Source: Brassica napus
Lineage: Eukaryota > Streptophyta > Magnoliopsida > Brassicales > Brassicaceae
DNA: 64,000 nt
Reading direction: 5' to 3'
Assembly (NCBI RefSeq): GCF_020379485.1
Contig: NC_063437.1
Span: 18,439,726 to 18,503,725 of the forward strand
Shown here: in pieces, positions 23,895-36,072 of the stretch
How positions within the stretch are numbered: the stretch's first letter is position 1
How the letters are laid out: every line of letters starts with the position of its first letter
Position numbers and translations under genes: made by a program
Notes under the pieces: generated by a model
Databases searched by the model: none
What the model saw: the letters and a program-made list of their open reading frames with translations, nothing else
Told to the model about the DNA's origin: nothing

Positions 23895-24895
23895 CTCATT
23901 AAAAATCTAAGAAAATAGAAACTAACATAATATTAATAATCATTAAACAAGCAATTTTTGGTAGTTCAGTCATTTGAAATGGAAGAGTAATATTTTTATA
24001 CTGTGTGATTTCAATTATAGACCACTAATGCACGATAAAGGATTAAGTAATAAAAATATATGACACTTTGCATATCCAGATATTAATCTGGCTTTTGGTT
24101 AGAGGATCATCTACTTCTTAAAAAATAATTGTCATTTATTTCCTATGATTCGTTCACAAGTGTCGTCCTTAACCTTGTTCGCTTCTCCTTCGTTAAGCAA
24201 ATACTTTGTACGTCGTTTCAAAGATGGTAGCAGCCAAAAGAAAGTAGGTCCTAAGACTAATTTAATAATCAGCTAGTAATTAGCACTTCAGCTCGTAAGT
24301 ATAATTAAATTAAAAACGATGATGTATAACTTTTTTTTCTTGATCAAAAACGATGATGTATAACTAAATACATAAAAACACATATTGGCATCGAAAGTAA
24401 AACATATACCGACAAAACAAATATTATCATAGAAGTACCTCGAAGTGTACCCACGTGCCACTACGTACACCTAAGTATGTTGGCACTGTGCATGTACTGA
24501 TGTACACAAATGTATATATACACGTACGATATTCGTAGACTTTTGATATGAAAATTAATGTAGTATTCAGTAGTAGACAGAGAATCCAAGTTTGATTTAG
24601 TAGGTTTCTGCCACACCTGGATTAATACTTAAAAAGTACATTGTAAAATAGATATGCAAGTTCATTGCACTTAGAGGTAATTAAGAACAAGTTAGCTTAT
24701 AAATACAGAGAATTATGGCAAGAATAATGCAAGAGTACTGACACAAGTGATGAGATGTCTTAAACAAATGTTGTAGGCTTGTAGTTAAGTGTCTAATTAA
24801 CTTGGTAGTCTATAAGTAATGGGTATATAAAGTTAGTAAGAATCCGCTTCATATGAACATGGATATTATTTAATTTATTTTATCTTTACGAATAA
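23895..24895. other. Gene-free intergenic stretch
   Basis: No gene. One clear poly(A) micro-insertion lies at 24312-24365. Confidence 0.5.
24312..24365 (-). repeat. Poly(A) micro-insertion with perfect 20-bp repeat
   Basis: AAAAACGATGATGTATAACT occurs identically at 24312-24331 and 24346-24365. The 14-bp insert is TTTTTTTCTTGATC, i.e. GATCAAGAAAAAAA on the minus strand. The perfect 20-bp repeats argue for a recent event. Confidence 0.75.
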
Positions 24896-25910
24896 CTAGG
24901 TTAAGATCCGCGCCTTGCACGGAATGAACATTATATATATAAATTATTTTATATATTATATGTTTCTAACATATTATGAAACAATAAATATATATTGAAT
25001 AATTAAAAAGTTACTAACTATTACTTATATAATTAAATTAGTGCGAAGATATAAATAAAAGTTTAATAATCTAAAAAATATTTTTTTCTATTTGATATGG
25101 TATATAACTAAATTTAAGTGATAGTAACATATATATAGTACATTTTAATATTAATATTTATTAAATGATACTTTCTACTCATACGTTTTTTTATCATTTG
25201 TATTTGTTATAGGAAAAAAATTAAATTACTAATAACAAAATTTTCATTGTAGAATTAATAGTTTAAGTAATTTATAATATTTTTTCAAAATTTTCATCAA
25301 AAAAAATTGTCTAAAGTAAATTTCAAAATTAAGATGTTTATGTATTTTTTATATGGCATATAATTTAATTTAAAATGATATATATATATATATCTTTATT
25401 TTTAATACTTATTAAATGAAACTTTCGACTTATATGATTTTTTAATCATTTGTATCATGTCATAACAAAAAAATTAAATCATGGATCACAAAATTTGAAT
25501 GTGAGACTTTTAACAATTTTAGTAGTTTATACTCGTTTAAAAAAAAATTCAAAATATAACATATAAAGAAAAAAATTTCATTTTTATGATATGGTTAATA
25601 TGGTTGTTTAATTTATTTTAATAGTTTAGAATTATACAAATATGATATAAGATACACTCATTTTTATTAAATCTTTACTATTCAATATCATTAATTGTCA
25701 TATATACTTTAGCCACATTAGGAAATTCTGTAATTTTATTTAAGAAAATAATAAATCACATTAATAATGTATTTATGGTTAGTTTAATAAAAAACTTATT
25801 ATATATTTAGATGGACCAACCTATTTTTCTAAGGATTCTAAGAATCATTCTATTGATGACACGTGAATACAAAAAAATGTTGTAATGATTCTCAAATAAT
25901 ATACAGGGGA
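24896..25910 (-). mobile_element. Complete non-autonomous Helitron
   Basis: Read on the minus strand, the element starts TCCCCTGTATATTATTTGAG preceded by A, and ends with a short GC hairpin (CCGTGCAAGGCGCGG) about seven bases before a terminal CTAG followed by T. A 5' TC, a 3' hairpin plus CTRR end and A/T insertion without target duplication are the Helitron hallmarks; the start resembles ATREP-type crucifer Helitrons. The 1,015-bp interior is AT-rich and non-coding, with two partly similar blocks about 240 bp apart (near 25170 and 25420). No Rep-helicase coding. Confidence 0.82.
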
Positions 25911-27246
25911 TATTGTTAGGGTGTATTATAACATGGACAATAGTCATGATTATTTTGAGACCCAGCTTTGATACTCTGTGATCTGCTCGATACATGGACC
26001 TTAGCTTGGGCCGCTTTGAAAATATTTTCGAAAAAATGAAGGAATATATTTCCTCTACTTCTTTTTGGAAATACATGTGCATAGACCGGAGAATGAATCT
26101 GCAAAAAGGAAAAAAAAAATTGATAGGAGCCCAATTAAGACCGGTCAAGCATATAAAACTGGAAGAACTTGATCCAGATTCAAACTTACTAATTATTCTG
26201 TTTTCTGTTACATAAAATGCTAGTTTAAGATTATTCAAAGTCTTATTAATTTCGTATTGTAAGAAAGAAAATGTAAGGTTCTACATTTGAAAACACAAGT
26301 TTTTAATGTTTACTGTTGTGAACAAAGCTACATTAATTTTTTTAATTGAAGAATCTCAATTGAAATGTAATTCTGATTTCTAGCATATTGTGGTAAATGT
26401 GGAAATTATTAAAAGAATTGATTTGGTAGTAGTTAATTAAGTTGATGCGGAAAAGAGAAGAAGTCTAAACGAGCCTTCAACATCTGAAATGGGAGCTTTA
26501 ACCTGTATATCATACAAAAGTCTTAGTGTTGAGCGTTCTCTGTGCACAGGATTGATAGACCACCAATTTCTCTAACAAAACACAGAGAAAAATTATATAG
26601 TGATTGACTGATTGTATTGTCTATCATTCCGAGTGAGCGGCCGTGGGGTTCTCGACGGAAGTAGTCAACCTGTTACATAAACTTTCAATGGAAGTGTGCA
26701 TGTATCTATTGCATAGGAATCTGAAAGCTACTTTTCATGAAATGTAAATTTATTGATCTCAAAAAAGAATATATATATATATATAGAGTTTAAAAGAAAA
26801 TATTAACTAGACAAAATCTCAAGTCAAGCATCATGCGCTTAAAACCAACAATGCAGTAGTACTAGTCCATGCAGTTTTGGTTTCATGAAATATCTAGTGA
26901 ACATGATACAGTTCTTTATAGTTTCGTCAATTATGTTTACTAGCTGGGGCACCGATCTTTGAATATTATATATTGTGCCTCCTCTTACTACGTTCTCTCC
27001 AAAATAAAATAAACCGTAACTTGAAAAGCTAATCTCAGCAAGATGTAGAATAATGTATCTCAAGAGCCAATGACTAGCATGGCCATTGTTGGATTGTATG
27101 GGTCGTTTTGGATTTGGTATAAGACATGGTTTATATTTCATTATCAACAAAAATATCTTAATTTTCTTTTACGAAAAATATATCTTATTTGATTAATACT
27201 TACAAAAGAGTTGGCGACACTGATGTAATGCATTCGCTATTGTTGA
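25911..27246. other. Region below the TNP2 transposase
   Basis: No supported gene. The open frames at 25807-26238 and 26839-27150 have no domains. No CACTA-type left terminus could be found here for the transposase element above it. Confidence 0.45.
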
Positions 27247-30200
27247 CTATATGAGAAATATATTTTCCAATGTTGCTTCTTCAAAATCAGTCAAAGGTAT
27301 TGGTTCCACCGAATGATCAATCGAACCTACAAAACCAACTGAGGTTTGCTGCAATGGGTCCTTCTCAGACATTCCGCACACTCTACCCCTCGGAATAATA
27401 TGTGTGACTGTTACCCATGGATCTTTTTTGTGCTTAATGCGAGGGTAACAAATATAGCACACTTGATCCGCTTGTGATGCAAGGATGAAAGGATCATATT
27501 TGTTGAGTCTCTTTGATGAATTAACCTCAATCACACCAAATTCAGTATGCCTTACACCACTTCCAAGCTGTGGGTTGTACCAATCGCATAGGAACAATAT
27601 GCATTTTAAATTTATGATTCCTGGATATTCAACTTCTAAGATTTCTTTGAGAAGACCATAATATGTTGTATCTCCAGCTTGCACAAATATTCCAGAGTTC
27701 ACCGTTGGTGTAGTATTTCCTTCACGGGACACCTTAAAAGCATAACCACGTGTGAAATATGCTGGTGAGCTCACTGCTAGTGACAAAGGACCACCCACTA
27801 ACTCCTCGAACCAATTGTCTATTTTTTCACCCCTAGTCAAACACATGCCCACCTATAACAAAAATTAGTAATTAATAACTGTTTGCAAATAAATTATGAT
27901 ATAAATAAATTAAAGATGATCTTACATAGAATTTCAACCAGTTTGCATATTCCATATGTTTTATCGCTAAAATTTGATTTTCAGAGTGGTACGGGTAGGC
28001 CTCCCTTAGTTGAGCATCATAGATCCTGCAACAGTAAACTTTTAGAATATTTTTCTATGGAAGTGAAAAATTCACAACTTAAAAAAAAAAATTATACCTT
28101 TCGTATTGCAGTAGTTCGTCACAGTTGAGAAGAATATACATATGTAAGTGTCTAATCTCTTCATCTGTTAACCAGCGTTTTTTGCGTTTTCCACTTAGTC
28201 GTCCTACTTGTGCAAAGATATCTGGAACATCGGATATGTAATGGGGCTTTTCTCCTCCATCGTCATTACGGCCCGGTTTTCTACTCTTTGTTTGAATATG
28301 TGGGGCAAAGTAGTAAGCAGAGAAGTTTGATGTTTCTTCTTTAATTGTCTGAGCGACAATAGAACCCTCAACTCTACTTAAATTTTTGACCTTTTTCTTC
28401 AAGTGAAACATAAACCGCTCGAAGGGATACATCCACCTGTATTGAACTGGACCACCAAGTTCTGCTTCTCTAGGAAGGTGAATTGCTAGATGTTCCATTA
28501 CATCAAAAAAAGATGGTGGAAAAATCTTTTCAAGATTGCAAAGAATAATTGGTATGTTCGACTCCAATTGTCGAATTCCATCAAATGTGAGTGATCTTGT
28601 GCAAAGATCTCGGAAAAAAGCACTTATCCCAGCAATAGCTTCATGAACATCTTTTGGTAGGAGTCCCGCAAATGCAAATGGAAGTAAGCGTTGCATGAAA
28701 ACATGGCAATCATGACTTTTCATCCCAGATAACCGTTCTTCTTGACTATCAACACAATTCCTTAGATTAGAAGCATATCCATCAGGGAATTTAACGCTAC
28801 TTAATAGCCACTGAATAAACACTTCCTTTGCAGCTGGACTCAATCTAAACTTGGGAGTAGGACCTTTTCCGTTGGCCATAATATGTAGCTCCTCTCGTGC
28901 ACATATACCAGGCAAGTCTAGTCTGGACTTTAAGTTGTCTTTTGTCTTCCCTTGGACATTTAAAACTGTGTTCATAATGTTATCGAAAAAATTCTTTTCA
29001 ATGTGCATGACGTCTAGATTATGCCGTAGTAAATGGTCTTTCCAATACGGCAAATCCCAAAAAATACTCTTTTTATGCCAGTTATGATACTCGCCATAAC
29101 CATCGACTGGGCCATGCCCATTTCCACCGCATTCAGCCGTCGTATCTGCCCCAAAATCTCCAATCTGCCTCAATAAATAGTTACCATCTAACTCTGGTGG
29201 TGGTGGATCATGAACAACTTTTCCCTTTGTAAACAATGTCTGGCTTCGGCGATAAGGATGTGAACTTGGTAGAAATCTTCTATGACAATCAAACCAACAC
29301 GTCTTTCTTCCATGTTTCAACTGAAATGCATCAGTACTATCCTGGCAATGTGGACACGATAACCTTCCATGTGTTGTCCATCCAGACAACATTCCATATG
29401 CAGGAAAATCACTGATAGTCCACATAAGCACTGCATGCATCTTGAAGTTCTGTCTGCATGAAATGTCAAATGTTTCGACACCATTTGCCCATAACTCTTG
29501 CAACTCATAAATCAGCGGCTGTAAGAACACATCTAGAGATCGTTTGGGATGTTCTGGACCAGGAACAAGTATGGTGAGAAATAGAAACTCTCGTTTCATG
29601 CACAAAGAGGGGGGCAAATTGTAAGGTGTGACAATTACTGGCCATAATGAATATTGCCTTCCATGTTTTCCAAATGGGTTAAAACCATCAGTACATAATC
29701 CAAGGTAGACGTTTCTGCTCTCTGATGCAAATTCCTCATAAACTGATTGAAAGTGCTTCCATGCTTTTGCATCTGAGGGATGCACAATTTCTCCTTCACT
29801 TGAGTGCTCTTTATGCCATCTCATAGCACTTGCTGTGCGTTCCGATTGATATAACCTTTTAAGCCTATCAGCTAATGGCAAATACCACATACGTTTATAT
29901 GGAACCTTAGCTCTTCCACTAGTGACCTTAAATCGGGGTTTACCACAAAATTTACATGCTAAGTAGTTCGCATCGACTTTCCAGTAAATCATACAGTTGT
30001 CGATGCAAACGTCTATCATTTGAAATGGCAAACCTAGACCCGAAACAAGTTTATCGACCTCGTCGTAAGAAGCTGGACACATATTATCTTCGGGAAGATA
30101 ATCTTTCACAAAATCAGCAATTGCATCTACACAATCTTCTGCCAAATTAAAATCTGATTTTATGGTCATCATCCTAGTTGCAGCCGATAAAGGAGAATGA

Positions 30201-30700
30201 TCTTTTTTACAACCCTCATATATTGGATGCTTAGCTGCATCCAACATATCAAAAAATCTCCTTGCTTCTAAATTTGGTTCCTCAACTCTCTCTCCGTCTT
30301 CTATAAACGAAGAGATGTTTTCACGAAATGCATCGTTTACCATTTGCATTGTATCACTAGATTCAACTACCATTCTAGGTTCTTCTAAATTAACCGGCAC
30401 ATATTCACTAGTACTAGGCATATTTCCAGTATCAACTTCCCCATGAAAATACCATATTTTATAATTAGGTGTAAATCCATATTGATACAAATGATTCCAT
30501 ACTCTTTCAATAGGAATGAATTTACTATTATCGCAACGAATACAAGGACAAAACGTCTTACCTTCTCTCAAAGTAATCTCTTGATTTCCAGCAAAACGCA
30601 TGAACTCGTTCAGCCCTTCCGCAAACTCTTTTGAAATTTGCCCATTTGAATCCCATTGATCGTACATCCATCTACGAAAGTTAAAAATATGTGAAGACAT
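27247..30700 (-). CDS. TNP2-type CACTA transposase
   Basis: Three exons (28098-30700, 27926-28025, 27247-27852) join in frame at GT-AG sites into about 1,102 residues without internal stops. Family: En/Spm-type TNP2, the DDE transposase that cuts and pastes CACTA elements. An N-terminal transposase-associated region holds FCPCIRCDNSKF (about residues 50-61). The Transposase_21 region carries LGLCTDGFNPFG and WTISDFPAYGMLSGW, with candidate catalytic Asp residues. A DUF4218-type region ends exon 1 (FRDLCTRSL...PFERFMFHLKKKVKN), and exon 3 is a DUF4216-type region. It lies within 410 bp of a CACTA terminus (31109) with subterminal GGTCAGAAA repeats. The intact frame suggests relative youth. No TNP1/TNPA partner is recognisable. 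Confidence 0.9.
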
Positions 30701-31109
30701 TTTCAGTGTTGTTTTCTTGACTTTGAATCTGTCTGTAGATTACAAATGAATCAAATGCCTTATATAGATGATATACGACTAACGGCTAGTTGGCAAAGTA
30801 AATGAAAAATCATATTTTTTGATCATTTTCCGACCACTGTCCCAACCGTTGGGAACGGCTAAACTTTTTAAAATAACTGACCACTTTCTGATTAGTTTCT
30901 GACCAATATTCTGACAATTATAATGTGGTCAAAATTCAGTCACAAATTACTGACCATTTTTTAACCAATTTTTTTGGTCAGTAATTTCCGATCACTTTTT
31001 GTCCATTTATTTAGATCGTCATTAAATGATCAGTTTATGGTCGGAAACGGTTTTGACCAACTTAAGTGGTCAGAAAATTGGTTAGAATTCACTATGTTTT
31101 GTTGTAGTG
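27247..31109 (-). mobile_element. CACTA element with one visible terminus
   Basis: The 5' end, read on the minus strand, is CACTACAACAAAACATAGTG starting at 31109; the base triplet outside is ATA. Between it and the transposase start lie repeated GGTCAGAAA/GGTCAGTAATT motifs (30830-31080), probable transposase-binding subterminal repeats. I scanned below 27247 for a matching CACTAC end with ATA outside and found none, so the 3' side seems deleted or too diverged. The lower coordinate is just the end of the coding region. Confidence 0.8.
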
Positions 31110-34100
31110 ATACAATTCAAAATGTAACCGTATATATGCATGCAGTGGTGCAGTGGATATAGTCTGTCAAAAGAAGAAATTAGGTTGAGAGTAGGAACCG
31201 TCAACAAATAAACAAATATATGATACACACATGATATCGTCGGCTTATATATATATATTATATCACAATCACACAGATGAATATCATTAAGATAATGTTT
31301 GTTAGTTATAAACTTAAAACTAAATAATAATATAGCCAAATTAATGTATATGTATTGTTTTAATGTCATTTAGAAAATTAAGGTGGGTTTTCACAAACCA
31401 TTTCTAATTACCATGTATTATAAACTAAGAAAATTGAATTTTTAACCATTTAATTAGTCATTAAATATCTTTTAATATGTAAGGAAATGTCAAGAGGATG
31501 TATTTAATCAATTCCATTGTTCATCATGCTGATGTAAAACACTGTTGGCCTTTCCTTTTCTCGTTCTGCCTTTTCTTGTGGTTATTACTTACTAGTCAAT
31601 TATTTAATCAACAAAAATGTTCTATAAACCTAATCGATGGTGATATATTAAATTCAAGGGAACCCTTAATCGGATGTAATAGGGTTGCTCATCCCCTGTT
31701 GTTTCTAAGATTATCAAGTAATTGAAATCATTGTTAATTCTCTCTCCCTCCCCCTTTTTTTTTTGTTTATAGATTATTTTTATTTTTTATTAATTTATCT
31801 TTTATAGATTATCCAATAAACATATATATTAGGAGTCGAATACATTTAGCGGTTTCCACCACAGTTTCCACGTCCGCAGTTTCCCAGTCCACCATTTGTG
31901 GTTTACCAATACATCTCCTTAAACTTTGTTGATGGTTTAACCGGGTTTCTTTGAACAATTCGTTTATCTGAAGGTGTTACAAGATTCATTGAATCCGTCT
32001 CTGTCTGAATTCTTTTATAGATTGTTAACTTTCTCATGGGGCTATAACTAGGAGCATTGTCTCTGCACAAACGTGAGATTATTGACATAATTATTGTTTC
32101 ATTTCAATGTTTGCTAGGATCATTGTAGTTGTGAATTTTGTGTGTTTGGATTGATCATTGTTTTTCAAGTTTTTTTATTGTTATAGGGTTAGAGTTGTGA
32201 TGATGAACTGTGTATGGATTGTTTTCCACTTATGAATAACTAAACTGTGTTAGTAATGACTTATTGTTTGTTTATTTTTTTAGTTTGTTTTTTTGTACCG
32301 TTGAGAGTACATAAATTATATTAAGGTTGTTGAGTGTACATTTTATTTCTGGATATTTTTTCTCAAGTTTAGTTGTGTATTAAATAATATTTTTTATTAT
32401 CCTTATTATGTTTGTTATATGTTTCTTTTTAATTTTTAAACTTGTTCTTTTACCGGACTTTTAAAACAAATACATGAAAACTTGTAGAAATAACTATAAA
32501 ATGAGTAACAATTCTGAGTATTTGAGTTTTAATGGGTTTTAAACGAATTTATGTATTTCTCATAAGAAGACAATAACATTGTCATGTTGACATTGAACAT
32601 GTAAGCTATTTTCATAAGATAAGACGAGTGAGCAGGTGGAGATGTTGTTGCCGCCTTTATGTATGTCGAAATTGTCTCTTGTATCTCATGGTGTGGATGT
32701 GTTTGTTTCTCTTTTATTTGATGGGTAATATGTAAAAAAAAAATCATTGTTATTTGTATTTATCAGAGTTCATAACTTACTCTTTTTTTTTTGTTTAAGT
32801 AATTTCACTGATCTTGGTTTTCGTCTTCGTCTTTCGTAAGTATCTGCGAAAGTAAGTTTGTAATTTGTTAAATAGCTGGCTGTGTAGTTTGTATTTGTTT
32901 AGATGACTCGATGTATGTGTCGTTGAGTTTTAGTTGAGGTGATTGGTTTGATATATTTGTTTTGAAGTTTATTTGTAAGATGAGACAAAAAAAAGAAGTG
33001 ATCATTTGTGATTCGTCTTTTTTGAAATTCTAGTTTTTGGTGTTTTAATTGTTTGGTTTGTTGTTTTTTCTTTTAAACCGTAAAATAAAGTCTTGTGTAA
33101 AATTAGTTTGGTAAGTCAGGAAGATAAATGTACAACCACGGATCTTGAGTAGGAAATATTTTTAATTATTGATGTTAGCACTATTTTAGATCATTGTAGA
33201 CTTATACTTTTTAATTACATATTTTAAAACGCGTATATTTATTTTTTACTAGGTCATAGAATGATTAACTTAAAATTTAAGAAATATAGGAAAGTTTTAA
33301 AATCCAGAAGCATAAAATTGCATCAAAAGAAAAGAAAAAATGAACTTTAATCCAGGAAGTACAAATTAGCGGGTTCACAATGGTTTACAACAACGGTCAA
33401 ACATAGACGGCAGAGTCCCAATAACTTCAATCCAACAATGTCTACAGTTCGCTGGAAGATGTTCTGAAGTGATCGAGAAAAGATTAAGGTGTCTAGCAGT
33501 CATGTTCCAACGCCCGAGAGCGAACCGCCACAAGCAAATCTCTCCAACGGTTTCAAGTACCGGCTTGGAGACTGCTACATCATTAAAATAAGATTGGATG
33601 ATCTGCATGACTAGATCTTTTTACCATTTTTTTCTGGAGCTGTTAATTTCACATTTAAGGTACCTTTTCAATGAATTTGTCAATTTTTGAAATACATATT
33701 CATTATAATATATATATACATATATATATATTGTTTTTTATTTCTTAAATACCCATGTTGAAAACCTTGTAATGTGATTTTCTAAAGTTTTAGATATGTG
33801 TTTATCTATATGATTTCAAGAAACATCTTGCAAAAATCAAACAACTCTAATTATTATTAAATATAGTTTGACAAACAATACCACTTCTTGAATAATGTAT
33901 TTGACAAAGGGCATATCTTGAATAGAATATACATAATTTCCCTTTCATAGTGGATCAAGTTGTCCGGCAATCGAATGTCTGTGTGGTGATGCTTTGGCTA
34001 AGTATTATTTGCATGGACATTTCTTATTTCATACTTTTGTCACAAAATTCATTTAAGTCTCTTAAATCGTGTACAATTCAATTTCTAAAACAATCATGAT

Positions 34101-34571
34101 AAATGAAAAGAAAAAGTTAACTAAAATATTCTCTTAAGTTAATAAACCAATGTAGCTATAACATGAAGTAAATTAATCAACAAAATTATCACACTGATCT
34201 ATTTTATAATATACCTTACTATATATGGTTATCTAAGAAGTTCATCTATTTAGTTCTTAATTTTGAGCTTAACAATACACTAAATGAGATGTCACAAAGA
34301 GACAATCATATTAATTTAATTTTTATCCAACTTTTCAGGGTCAGTTATCTTATTATATAGAGTATTAAACAAATAATGTAAGAAAATATCAAGTTGCCCC
34401 CGTTGCAGCAATGGTATTGTCGTAAATAAATTTTAAAACATGAGTCTTTGTCAAATCAATAGCTTCGACCCTCTTATATAAATCGCTTTCCTTGATTAAT
34501 CAAACACCATTAGCTAATCACTCAGCAACTAGTAACTAATCACTTAACACCGTGAGTATAACCACCTTGAA
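31110..34571. other. Long gene-free stretch
   Basis: AT-rich. A T-rich segment at about 31740-33350 looks like intron or UTR-type sequence but has no convincing exons. The 77-residue minus-strand frame at 33375-33608 lies in sequence of higher complexity and could be a gene fragment; I do not recognise it. A TATA-like TCTTATATAAATCGC near 34471 probably belongs to the F-box gene. Confidence 0.4.
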
Positions 34572-35522
34572 ATGGCGGGCTGCTCCTCCTCTTCCACCGT
34601 AACGAACTTAATCTCCACCGTCCATCACCACATCATAGAATCTCACATCCTGACGCGTCTCGACGGCCCAACCCTAGCCTCCGTCTCCTGCGCCTCCTCA
34701 CACCTCCACGAGCTCGCTTCAAACGAGATCCTCTGGTCCAAACTCCGCCGCTCCACGTGGCCTTCCACCGCCGCTTTCTCCGACGATGATTCCCGCCTTT
34801 TTTTCTCCGACGCCTACTCTGTCCTCGACACCGCCGGTTCAGTTTCCGATCCCGACCGTCCGTTCCCGGAGCTGATCTCCGCCGTGGATGTACACTACAG
34901 AGGGAAACTGATTTTGAGCAGAGTCGTGAAGACGGAGACGACGACGGCGTGGTTCCGCAGCTCGCCTCTGAGGATCGATCTCGTGGACGCGAAGGACACG
35001 GTGCCGACGCCGATCAAGCGAGGACGGTGGGCGGAAGACACGTGTCGTGATCTAGAGCAGGAGCTGACTTTGAGCTGGATCGTGATCGATCCCGTCGGAA
35101 AACGAGCGGCGAATCTGTCTAGTCACCGGGCGGTGTCGGTGCGGCGAAACTGGCTGAGCGGTGGAGTGGAGGCGAAGTTTGCGACGGTTGTGGGGTCGGT
35201 GGAGTGTGTGATCACGGTGGTCACGTGCGGGGAGGAGGAGATGCACGTGAAGGAGGTGAGTCTGAGGGTGGAGAAGATGGAGGGAACGCATTTGAACGGG
35301 AAGGATAGTTTGGTCATTTTGAGGAGTGTAATGGAGGGTAAAAGAGGAAATGGGAGAAGGAGAGAAGTGGAGTTGAAGAGGAGACACGAGGAGTTTATGG
35401 AGAAGAGGAGAGAGATGATAGAGAAGAAGATGAGGGTAGAATCCGTATTTGACATTTTAACGGTAGCTGTCGGAATTTTAGGTTTTGTATCGCTTGTTGG
35501 GTTTTATCTTTGGTCTCGATGA
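34572..35522 (+). CDS. F-box protein with C-terminal hydrophobic tail
   Basis: Intronless, 316 residues, GC-rich relative to its surroundings. F-box proteins are the substrate-recognition subunits of SCF ubiquitin ligases. The F-box lies at about residues 16-60 (HHIIESHILTRLDGPTLASV, then CASSHLHELA and LWSKL). The middle contains PFPELISAVDVHYRGKLILS, typical of a small plant F-box subfamily; it has no kelch or LRR repeats. A basic coiled segment (about 255-290, RRREVELKRRHEEFMEKRRE) precedes a hydrophobic segment VFDILTVAVGILGFVSLVGF near the C terminus, which suggests tail anchoring in a membrane. Position and sequence fit Arabidopsis At2g36090. The substrate is unknown. Confidence 0.9.
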   Translation: MAGCSSSSTVTNLISTVHHHIIESHILTRLDGPTLASVSCASSHLHELASNEILWSKLRRSTWPSTAAFSDDDSRLFFSDAYSVLDTAGSVSDPDRPFPELISAVDVHYRGKLILSRVVKTETTTAWFRSSPLRIDLVDAKDTVPTPIKRGRWAEDTCRDLEQELTLSWIVIDPVGKRAANLSSHRAVSVRRNWLSGGVEAKFATVVGSVECVITVVTCGEEEMHVKEVSLRVEKMEGTHLNGKDSLVILRSVMEGKRGNGRRREVELKRRHEEFMEKRREMIEKKMRVESVFDILTVAVGILGFVSLVGFYLWSR

Positions 35523-36072
35523 CTTTGATATAATCAATCAAGATTCAAGAACATATATATAGATAGAATTATAATGAACTTGGGATTTTGATCCAAACCG
35601 AACCAAAAAAGATTTTATTAAGTGCGGTTATGAATTCGGTTCAACTCAGATTTAAACCAAAATTCTGAATCAAACTAACCAAATTTCAAATTAAAATAAC
35701 CGAGTCTGACCGAAATAAATTATAATAACCCAAAATTTTAACCAAAGTAGAAACCAAATTTTTTTATTAGTTTTCGTGGAATTTTCGTTAACTAATTAAT
35801 TGAATGTTAACTGAACCAGTTTTTTTTGTTTGGTTCAATTCGGCAAAATGTTATGTGAACCAAACCAACCGAAACATCCGAACCAAATCCACATGCCTCT
35901 AAAAACCTTCACAAATTTCTTTAAAACATAAACAATTCTAGTTACATTTTTTCATACCATATAGAATACTATTGTACTTACATTTTCATGATACAACAAA
36001 GCACAAGCCACAAACAAACACAAGAAAAACACCTATGCCCATAAGGATCTTGACAAGTTGAAAATTATGAGA
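35523..36072. other. Convergent intergenic between F-box and CASP copy 1
   Basis: Contains 35590-35890 with repeated AACCGAACCAAA-like words, a degenerate low-complexity repeat, then the 3' UTR of CASP copy 1, which is similar to the one below copy 2. Confidence 0.5.

Noticed and set aside
25807..26238. 143-residue minus-strand frame
   Set aside because: It overlaps the end of the Helitron and anonymous flank; no domain and no splice context.
26839..27150. Possible extra exon or accessory gene of the CACTA element
   Set aside because: No similarity to TNP1/TNPA that I can recognise, and the transposase already ends with its own stop at 27247.
33375..33608. 77-residue minus-strand frame in higher-complexity sequence
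   Set aside because: It may be a gene fragment but I recognise no family, and there is no supporting exon structure.
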